Shown here: positions 1 to 5,563 of the stretch, one piece after another
Layout: each line of letters opens with the position of its first letter
How positions within the stretch are numbered: the stretch's first letter is position 1
Origin: Bdellovibrionales bacterium
Lineage (GTDB): Bacteria > Bdellovibrionota > Bdellovibrionia > Bdellovibrionales > UBA1609
DNA: 5,563 nucleotides
Direction: 5' to 3'
Assembly: GCA_020435185.1 (NCBI GenBank)
Contig: JAGRAA010000089.1
Span: 1-5,563 of the forward strand
Position numbers and translations under genes: made by a program
Notes under the pieces: generated by a model
What the model was told of the DNA's origin: nothing
The model's database searches: none
Seen by the model: the letters and a program-made list of their open reading frames with translations, nothing else

Positions 1-2124
1 CTTTCCTATTGTAATCAAACCATGGGTGAAGCGAATGCCAGTAATTTTAAAAATCATGACCACTGCGTGACAGGGCAAATTACTCTTTGTGAACAGCAAC
101 AGGCCTCAAATGCTAATATGCAAGGATTAACCTCATATTGTGAGCAAACGAGTGCTCAAAGCTGTCAAACTTGGAGTAAAGGAAATCCTTCAGGATTAGA
201 TAGTAATTGTATGCAACAAAAGGTGACTCAGTGTTTAGAGTCCACTTGTGGATCATTTGCACAAGACCAGGCTCCTGGTGAATGCATAAATGCATTAGGG
301 CCTGATTTAGTGGCTAATTCAGGGGATGAAGTACAAATTAATGGTGCACAGTATGATGGCCAAGACTGCCAACCTGATCCACTAGGTCTCGTCCCAGAGA
401 ACTGCTCCAATGAAGCTAAAAACACAGCTCAAAAAGATCCTGATCCTCAACAAACTCCATCGGGTCAGTGCACCTCTAGTAATTGCCAAAATGCTATGAA
501 CTATGCCCATCAATACTGTGCCTCTCGATCAGGAGTCGATAAAAGGAGCTGTCTAGAAAATGCCATTCAAACCTGTGGCAATGACTCTGCTTGCGCAGAC
601 TCTGTATTTTCCTCTCAAGGGATCAATCGACAAGAACTCTTAGCCACCGAAAATGACCTAAATCAAATAGAAGAAGATGCGTCCTTAGTGCAAAACCTCA
701 TCAATCAATGCTCTCAGGGTAAGAGCGAAGCCGCCAAATGTTGTGGAAATCCAAATTCTTGCTATCAAGGTGGTGAGAATATGAATGGTCTTCTGCAAAC
801 CGTAGCCATGATGAAGGGAGCTACAGGGGGATCAATTAGTGAGAGCTGTGATATGATGGATAAACTCTCACAAGCAGGAACTTTAAGTAACTCAGTCGCC
901 TTAGGGATTTGTCAAAACAATAGAAATGAATGCGATAGTCAGTGTAAAGACGTACAAGGCCGATTAAGCGCACAAAAAAATCAAGTTCAAGGAGTGTGTG
1001 CAAACAGCTCTTTAGAGTATATCGCTCAAGGAAGCTCACGCTGTGGATCGCAAATGAGTTTTTTAGATAAAAGCCTCTCTCAGGCTTCTAAAAACATCGC
1101 ACAGTGTGAAGCTCTTAGCGAAAAGCAAGTACAACTTGGATCTCAAATCGGAGCCCTAGCCGTTGCCAGCAAGCTCTCTCAAGCCTGCGCTTCACAAGCA
1201 GAGAGTCAAGCTAATGATAGTGTCTCCTCACAAGAGTACGCAGATGTAGGATTTGGATTTAGCGGAGACTGCTCAAATCCTTCATTTTCTAATAGTCCAG
1301 CATGTGTGGCCTGCAGAGCTAATCCTTCTTTAGGCCAATGCGCTTTATTAACGGGATTGAACGAAGAGCCTTCTGTGGATTATGCCAGTGCTCAGGACAC
1401 TTCTTCAGTGGATTTAACAAAAAACCAATACAAGGCTGATCAAGTGGGATTAAGCTCACTCAATGATGATGTAGAAAGCAATGATCCTAGCATGTCTTCT
1501 ACTTCTCAAGCCAGCGTCAGCTCAGGAAACTCTAATGGAGGAGGTGGAAGATTAGGCTCATCCGGTGGATCTTCCATGAAGGCTCTTGGAAATTCAAAAT
1601 ATGCCTCATCCAATAAAGGATACAACACGAATATTTTGCGTGGAACAAAAGGCGGAGGCGGATACCGATCTTCTTCCGGGTTTAGATCTCCAGCCAGTGG
1701 ATTAGGTTGGAGCATAGATAAATGGGGCAACACTTTAAATAGCCCACTAAAAGCCGGCGGATATTATTCAAACATTGTAAAAGATGCTTTGAAAAATAAT
1801 AAACAAGGACTTCTTGAACAATTAATGAAGGACTTCAAAGCAAGAGATATAAAAGACTTAATGGCCAAGGCAAAATCTAAAGATCGACAAGATCTCGCTC
1901 GCCCTCCAGGTACTCTGGGTCACGACCCTCTTTTGCCTGATGAACTTCGAAATCTAGCTAGTTCCAATCAAGGAATAAAAAAATTTCTGAATCATCCATT
2001 ATTTTCTGTGAATGGATTTGTCTTCAATGCAGGACATGCCTTTTCTTTGGGTCTGCTCAGTACCTTAGGATTGCTATTTTTCATTTGGAAACGAAAAAAA
2101 CTAAATAAGTTTGGTGCTCTTTAA
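1..2124 (+). CDS. Large Cys-rich, Ser/Gly-rich membrane-anchored protein of unknown function (5' partial)
   Basis: I do not recognise this family. The first ATG in frame is at 22, but it has no Shine-Dalgarno sequence before it, and the frame is open to the window edge. The preceding codons read LSYCNQT, close to TSYCEQT at residues 37-43, so the gene very likely begins upstream. Numbering from that Met, residues 1-440 hold all 32 Cys (two adjacent at 240-241) and are rich in Gln, Asn and Ser. Residues 441-500 are acidic and Ser-rich, 500-560 are Gly/Ser-rich and probably disordered, and 585-655 are charged and probably helical. A hydrophobic segment at about 671-689 is followed by a basic tail (WKRKKLNK). 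The many Cys and the positive-inside tail suggest an exported, disulfide-bonded ectodomain with a cytoplasmic C-terminus; the signal peptide would be outside the window. A role in the envelope or at the surface is inference only. The gene end overlaps the convergent - strand gene by 24 bases. Confidence 0.85.
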   Translation, partial: LSYCNQTMGEANASNFKNHDHCVTGQITLCEQQQASNANMQGLTSYCEQTSAQSCQTWSKGNPSGLDSNCMQQKVTQCLESTCGSFAQDQAPGECINALGPDLVANSGDEVQINGAQYDGQDCQPDPLGLVPENCSNEAKNTAQKDPDPQQTPSGQCTSSNCQNAMNYAHQYCASRSGVDKRSCLENAIQTCGNDSACADSVFSSQGINRQELLATENDLNQIEEDASLVQNLINQCSQGKSEAAKCCGNPNSCYQGGENMNGLLQTVAMMKGATGGSISESCDMMDKLSQAGTLSNSVALGICQNNRNECDSQCKDVQGRLSAQKNQVQGVCANSSLEYIAQGSSRCGSQMSFLDKSLSQASKNIAQCEALSEKQVQLGSQIGALAVASKLSQACASQAESQANDSVSSQEYADVGFGFSGDCSNPSFSNSPACVACRANPSLGQCALLTGLNEEPSVDYASAQDTSSVDLTKNQYKADQVGLSSLNDDVESNDPSMSSTSQASVSSGNSNGGGGRLGSSGGSSMKALGNSKYASSNKGYNTNILRGTKGGGGYRSSSGFRSPASGLGWSIDKWGNTLNSPLKAGGYYSNIVKDALKNNKQGLLEQLMKDFKARDIKDLMAKAKSKDRQDLARPPGTLGHDPLLPDELRNLASSNQGIKKFLNHPLFSVNGFVFNAGHAFSLGLLSTLGLLFFIWKRKKLNKFGAL
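10..234 (+). repeat. Degenerate protein-level Cys repeat (C-x7-C, about 24-residue period)
   Basis: Within the Cys-rich protein, paired cysteines with exactly seven residues between them occur at residues 15/23, 40/48 and 63/71. Pair-to-pair spacing is 25 then 23 residues. A further Cys encoded at 10-12, before the first ATG, lies 18 residues before Cys15, which fits the 15-17 residue gap between pairs. At DNA level 4-20 and 133-149 match at 14 of 17 bases, which may be a trace of duplication. C-x7-C occurs again at residues 177/185. The spacing is read directly from the sequence; that it reflects tandem disulfide-bonded helical hairpins is inference. Confidence 0.45.
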
Positions 2125-3957
2125 AAGCTCAATCGCAATTTCCACTTTGTTAAAGGGAGCGCTCACCTGAAAACCCGAAACCATTCCTTTGGCATCTTCG
2201 ATAATTCTTTGACCGATATCCAAACCGCGTCTAATGGCCTCTTCTTTAGAGTCACCCGCTTTTTCCATTTCTTCGATAACCCAATCTGGCACCTCTACTC
2301 CTGGCACTTCGTGTTTTAAAAACTCTGCGTTTCTCAAACTCACTAAAGGCCATACTCCCATTATTATAGGAATATCCACTCCTCCGAGTTTTTCTATAAA
2401 TCTTTCGTAGGCCTCAACACTATAAATGGGTTGGGTAATGGCATACTCTGCTCCCGCATCCACCTTATACTTAAATCGCTTAATCTCTAATTCCTGATTA
2501 GAAGCTGTTGGGTTAAGAGCCACCCCAAAAACAAACTCAGTGGGATCTCCAAAAGTAGAACCTCCAAGATCTAGCCCCTTGTTCATGCGAGACAAAATGT
2601 GAGTCATCCCAATAGAGTCCACATCATACACTGCTGTTGCTCCAGGGACGTTACCCAATTTCGGCGGGTCTCCGGTGATAAGCAGTACATTCCTCACTCC
2701 GTTTACGTGACATCCCAAAAGGTCTCCTTGGAGCCCTAAAAGATTACGATCTCTTGAAGTTAAATGAGGAATGGGTTCGATTTTAAAATTTTGTTTTATA
2801 TATATAGAAAGTTGTAAACTACTCATTCTCGAAACCGCTCGAGCTCCATCCGGAATATTTACAAACTCGACGCCGGCATCCTCTAACTGCTGAACTCGAT
2901 TTAAAAACTCAGAAGCGTCCACACCTTTCGGAGGGATAATCTCCACAGAAACGACGCTCTTGTTTTTAAACAAGAACTCTCCCAACCGGCTTCTTTCACT
3001 CAAAGGCAAGGGCTTTTTAGGCTCATCACAAATGGGCTGAATATTTTCAGGAAGATTCCCCTCTAGAACCTCAGAGGTTTTTGCCATTCTCAGGGCATTG
3101 GCTATGGCTTTAATATGGCCTTCATAAACACCGGAATGTCCTCCTACGATATTTGCTCCAGCTTGGACAAATCGCTTTGCATACTTACCTAGATAATCCG
3201 GATTACAAAGATAAATGTACTCATCATTTACATACCGGGGAAAGCCAGCATTGGGTTTTAAGCAAATCGGTTTTTTTGTAAGAGGTCTTAATCTATTAAG
3301 AGCGGTGAGCATTGTACTCGGTCCAATTTCACCGCAAATTCCCACTATTTCAATATTGTACTGATGAGCTAAATCCACAAACTCTTGTAGAGTATGTCCA
3401 AACGAAGTTTTAAAGCTTTCTTGCAATGCAATGGTCGCCATTATCGGCAGCGATGAAACCTGTCGACAAGCTTCAAGACAAGCCTTTAATTCGGTTAAAT
3501 CATGAAAGCTCAACAGTTGAAAAGCGTCGATTTTATTTTGAGCAAGAGCTTGAGCAGATCGAAGAAAGATGCTTTTTGCATCGTCGAAACTTGTAGGTCC
3601 AAGAGGCTCCATAATAAGACCTAAAGGTCCCATGGTTCCCATCACATAGGCATCACTCCCCGCTAGATCACAGGCTATTTCACAACTGGCCTTTATGATC
3701 TCTTCCAGTTGATCTTGTAATCCGTACTCTACCAATTTAGATTGGATGGCATTAAATGTATTGGTAGAAATCAACTGAGCTCCAGAAGAATAAAAAGCAT
3801 TCGTTACTTCAGAAACGGAATTAGGCTCCAACAAACTCAACTCTTCAAAGCTACGATTAATATAAAAACCTTTCTGATACAAAGACGTTGCCAAACTTCC
3901 ATCACAAATCAGTGGTTTTTTATCATTTAATTTTTCGATTAAACTTATTTTTTCCAA
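2101..3957 (-). CDS. Bifunctional homocysteine S-methyltransferase-like / 5,10-methylenetetrahydrofolate reductase (YitJ type)
   Basis: This is a 618-residue fusion. Residues 1-300 have the homocysteine methyltransferase barrel fold (DGSLAT at 19-24, TNTF at 65-68, GPLG at 110-113, PNAG at 235-238). Residues about 320-618 are the FAD-dependent MTHFR domain, which reduces 5,10-methylene-THF to 5-methyl-THF: VSVEIIPPKG at 336-345, HLTSRDRN at 398-405, ITGDPP at 427-432 and ITQPIY at 507-512. The equivalents of E. coli MetF Glu28, Asp120 and Gln183 appear present (E339, D430, Q509). The methyltransferase half lacks the usual zinc cysteines: GGCC is GGHS (H274, S275) and the Gly-x-Asn-Cys motif reads GICG (206-209). 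It may be inactive or altered, so the reductase assignment is firm and the methyltransferase activity is not. The start is TTG: an in-frame stop lies at 3975-3973, no ATG occurs before residue 106, and GAGG sits 8 bases upstream. It is probably co-transcribed with the guanylyltransferase gene 37 bases upstream. There is no room for an S-box or cobalamin riboswitch directly before it. Confidence 0.93.
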   Translation of the reverse strand: MEKISLIEKLNDKKPLICDGSLATSLYQKGFYINRSFEELSLLEPNSVSEVTNAFYSSGAQLISTNTFNAIQSKLVEYGLQDQLEEIIKASCEIACDLAGSDAYVMGTMGPLGLIMEPLGPTSFDDAKSIFLRSAQALAQNKIDAFQLLSFHDLTELKACLEACRQVSSLPIMATIALQESFKTSFGHTLQEFVDLAHQYNIEIVGICGEIGPSTMLTALNRLRPLTKKPICLKPNAGFPRYVNDEYIYLCNPDYLGKYAKRFVQAGANIVGGHSGVYEGHIKAIANALRMAKTSEVLEGNLPENIQPICDEPKKPLPLSERSRLGEFLFKNKSVVSVEIIPPKGVDASEFLNRVQQLEDAGVEFVNIPDGARAVSRMSSLQLSIYIKQNFKIEPIPHLTSRDRNLLGLQGDLLGCHVNGVRNVLLITGDPPKLGNVPGATAVYDVDSIGMTHILSRMNKGLDLGGSTFGDPTEFVFGVALNPTASNQELEIKRFKYKVDAGAEYAITQPIYSVEAYERFIEKLGGVDIPIIMGVWPLVSLRNAEFLKHEVPGVEVPDWVIEEMEKAGDSKEEAIRRGLDIGQRIIEDAKGMVSGFQVSAPFNKVEIAIELLKSTKLI

Positions 3958-3965
3958 CGAGAGGA

Positions 3966-3969
3966 CCTC
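3966..3969 (-). promoter_or_regulatory. Shine-Dalgarno GAGG supporting a TTG start
   Basis: GAGG on the - strand lies 8 bases before the TTG at 3957-3955. The in-frame stop TAG at 3975-3973 and the absence of any other ATG, GTG or TTG between it and the conserved DGSLAT motif make this TTG the only plausible start for the fused methyltransferase/MTHFR gene. Confidence 0.7.
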
Positions 3970-3994
3970 ATTCTATGCGGTACAGGTTATGTTC

Positions 3995-5395
3995 TTATTT
4001 ACGGCCGTATATATCTTCATATCGTGTAATATCATCTTCTCCAAAGTACTCTCCTGTTTGTACTTCGACAAAAACAAGAGGAGACGATCCCACATTTTTA
4101 ATTCTATGCTTATGATTTGAAGGAATTCCTATACTTTGTCCAGAAGTTAATTGCTTAATTTCATCATCCAAGGTGATTTCCGCTTTACCTTCAACAATAA
4201 CCCAATGCTCAGAGCGTTTTTCGTGACTTTGGTAAGACAACTGGCCGCCAACATCAACAGTGATCGTCTTTGCTTTAAAAGATTTTTCGTCGGCCAAGAC
4301 TTCAAAGGTCCCCCATGGTCGTTTTTCAAATGGATGCCGAGTGGCCTCCTGCTTCTGCATGGACTTCATATCGGCTACGATATCTTTAATTCCTTGGCTT
4401 TTACCTTTTTTGGCCACCAATAATGCGTCAGGAGTATCCACGACAATAAGATCAGAAACACCCACTAATCCAACCACTTTGTTTTTAATGGAATACAAAA
4501 AGTTATTTTGAGCGTCTTTGCTGAACGCACTCACGCCTGTGTCCAGTTTAAGATCAGGGATTTCATCTCCAAGCCGAGCAATTTCTTCCCAAGACCCCAC
4601 ATCGCTCCAAGATAAATGACAAGGTATACAAACCTGATTTTTGACCTTCTCCATAATGGCATAATCTATACTTTCCGATTCTAAATTAGCATAGATTTGA
4701 TCAATGTTAGAAAAATCCTCTTGAAGTTCACTGAGCCGAGACCAAAGATCCGGTTGATGTTTCTTGAAAGACTCAATCATGGTGGAAACTTTAAAAACGA
4801 ACATTCCTGCGTTCCAATAGTAGCGTCCTTCGTTCATAAAAAATTGAGCTTTATCTGAAGTGGGTTTTTCATGAAAAGCTTTCACCGAATAGGATTTTAA
4901 ATCTTCTTTTTCTAAATTCACTTGATCCAATTGCACTTCAATATATCCATAACCCGTATCTGGACGCGTGGGTTGAATACCTATGGTGACAATATTATTC
5001 TCTTGAGCGCAAAGATCTGCCAAAGAAACCGCTTGAAGAAATTTTTCTTCATCCAATATCAAATGATCAGCAGGAAAAACTCCCACCACCTCATTCGTTT
5101 TATTTTTGAACTCCATCACTCGACAAAGCAAAGCTATTGCCGGGGCCGTGTTCTTGCCAAATGGCTCAAATATTAGGTTCGTCAAATCAAGACTTTCTTT
5201 AAGTGCCGACTTCGTCGTCAAGTCTTTCATTGAAGCTACCGTGAGTATGTTCACCTCTCCAAGAGTCTTTAAACGCTTTATAGTAATGTCCAAAAAACTA
5301 GAATCAAAGAATTCACAAAATTGTTTAGGATAACTCGCTCTCGAAACAGGCCATAATCTTGTGCCACTTCCACCAGACATTATCACAGGAATCAT
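3995..5395 (-). CDS. manC: Mannose-1-phosphate guanylyltransferase / mannose-6-phosphate isomerase (ManC/AlgA/CpsB type)
   Basis: The 466-residue protein matches the usual length of the bifunctional type II phosphomannose isomerase/GDP-mannose pyrophosphorylase family. It interconverts fructose-6-P and mannose-6-P and makes GDP-mannose from mannose-1-P and GTP, in the cytoplasm, for O-antigen, capsule or exopolysaccharide. The nucleotidyltransferase half shows GGSGTRLWPVSR at 8-19, YPKQF at 22-26, EPFGKNTAPA at 77-86, FPADH at 107-111, PDTGYGYIE at 145-153, FHEKP at 174-178, WNAGMF at 194-199, SIDYAIMEK at 242-250 and WSDVGSW at 263-269. The C-terminal cupin isomerase half begins at RPWG (359-362) and has the metal-site signature QSHEKRSEHW (389-398), HKHR (428-431) and FVEVQTGEYFGEDDI (442-456). 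The ATG at 5395 starts one residue before the conserved IPVIMSGGSG and has AGAAAGG upstream with a 6-base gap from AAGG. No residue expected to be essential looks lost. It is the first gene of a likely two-gene operon. Paralogues are common, so the symbol is by family. Confidence 0.96.
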   Translation of the reverse strand: MIPVIMSGGSGTRLWPVSRASYPKQFCEFFDSSFLDITIKRLKTLGEVNILTVASMKDLTTKSALKESLDLTNLIFEPFGKNTAPAIALLCRVMEFKNKTNEVVGVFPADHLILDEEKFLQAVSLADLCAQENNIVTIGIQPTRPDTGYGYIEVQLDQVNLEKEDLKSYSVKAFHEKPTSDKAQFFMNEGRYYWNAGMFVFKVSTMIESFKKHQPDLWSRLSELQEDFSNIDQIYANLESESIDYAIMEKVKNQVCIPCHLSWSDVGSWEEIARLGDEIPDLKLDTGVSAFSKDAQNNFLYSIKNKVVGLVGVSDLIVVDTPDALLVAKKGKSQGIKDIVADMKSMQKQEATRHPFEKRPWGTFEVLADEKSFKAKTITVDVGGQLSYQSHEKRSEHWVIVEGKAEITLDDEIKQLTSGQSIGIPSNHKHRIKNVGSSPLVFVEVQTGEYFGEDDITRYEDIYGRK

Positions 5396-5563
5396 TACTA
5401 GCCTTTCTATGCTGCAATTATTTATGTCGCTAATATAGCCGTCTAATTAATCCCTCTACTTTATATGTCTTTTATATATCTGCAAAGAGACATTCCTTTT
5501 CAATACCCAACTGTTTAGTCACAATGGCATTAAAGAGTATTTTATATTTTAAATTATAGCTTA
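5396..5563 (-). promoter_or_regulatory. Upstream region of the manC operon with weak promoter candidates
   Basis: This AT-rich stretch has no convincing ORF on either strand and precedes the manC-type gene. On the - strand, TATAAA at 5465-5460 could be a -10 element, with a poor TTTGCA at 5486-5481 fifteen bases before it. TTGAAA at 5503-5498 is a better -35, but its spacing to the nearby TATATA (19 bases) is too long. A TATAAT at 5558-5553 would need a -35 outside the window. The AAAGG ribosome-binding site of the gene is at 5406-5402. I see no operator palindrome or riboswitch. Promoter position is a guess; only the placement upstream of the gene is firm. Confidence 0.3.

Noticed and set aside
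22..24. ATG at 22 as the true start of the Cys-rich gene.
   Set aside because: There is no Shine-Dalgarno sequence before it, the frame is open to the window edge, and the upstream codons encode a motif repeated inside the protein.
1506..1733. A 75-codon Pro-rich ORF on the - strand.
   Set aside because: It lies antisense to the Gly/Ser-rich linker of the + strand gene. Its Pro-richness is the complement of Gly codons, and it has no family signature.
2150..2172. GAGCGCTC palindrome just after the + strand gene as a possible terminator or operator.
   Set aside because: It has no loop and no following T-tract, and it lies inside the coding sequence of the - strand gene, so it gives no support for termination.
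3958..3968. GAGGACCTC near-palindrome before the TTG start as a translational hairpin.
   Set aside because: The single-base centre leaves no possible loop, so it cannot form an intramolecular hairpin that hides the ribosome-binding site.
3945..3971. An 8-codon ATG ORF on the - strand (ATG at 3971-3969, stop TAA at 3947-3945) overlapping the start of the MTHFR fusion gene, with an A6 run that could suggest a frameshifted ATG start.
   Set aside because: Its ATG overlaps the GAGG used by the TTG start and it has no ribosome-binding site of its own. A -1 shift would be needed to join the main frame. The TTG with good spacing explains the gene more simply.
4151..4511. Two overlapping + strand ORFs of 83-90 codons, with others at 4922-5333.
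   Set aside because: All lie antisense to the strongly conserved manC-type coding sequence and show no recognisable domain or ribosome-binding context.

Overview
The window holds three protein-coding genes and almost no spare DNA. It suggests a Gram-negative bacterium of moderate to low GC (low forties by eye). Nothing in it fixes the taxon. The mix of a huge exported Cys/Ser/Gly-rich protein of unknown function with a fused homocysteine methyltransferase/MTHFR gene would suit a deltaproteobacterium-like or Bdellovibrionota-like organism, but that is a guess. No RNA genes, mobile elements, CRISPR arrays or riboswitches were found.

Layout: (1) From the left edge to 2124 on the + strand is the 3' part of a gene for a large protein I do not recognise. 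It has a Cys-rich N-terminal ectodomain (32 Cys in the first 440 visible residues), a Ser/Gly-rich linker, a charged juxtamembrane region and one C-terminal membrane anchor with a basic tail. The reading frame is open to the window edge and the codons before the first ATG look like the protein's own internal repeat, so the real start lies upstream. (2) From 3957 back to 2101 on the - strand is a two-domain enzyme of the YitJ type: homocysteine S-methyltransferase fold plus 5,10-methylenetetrahydrofolate reductase. It starts at TTG. (3) From 5395 back to 3995 on the - strand is a complete ManC/AlgA/CpsB-type mannose-1-phosphate guanylyltransferase/mannose-6-phosphate isomerase. The last 168 bases are its upstream region.

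The two - strand genes are 37 bases apart, probably form one transcription unit (manC first), and meet the + strand gene tail-to-tail with a 24-base overlap of coding sequence. ManC would supply GDP-mannose for surface polysaccharide. The fused enzyme would supply 5-methyl-THF and, nominally, methionine. The two functions are not metabolically linked in any obvious way, so the operon looks like simple co-transcription.

The most notable signal is in the fused enzyme. Its reductase half keeps the expected family motifs, but the homocysteine methyltransferase half has lost the canonical zinc cysteines (the usual GGCC is GGHS, and the usual NC is CG) and other conserved active-site positions, while keeping the fold signature. 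This suggests a degenerate or repurposed domain. The second notable signal is a repeating C-x7-C pattern, spaced about 24 residues, in the unknown exported protein.
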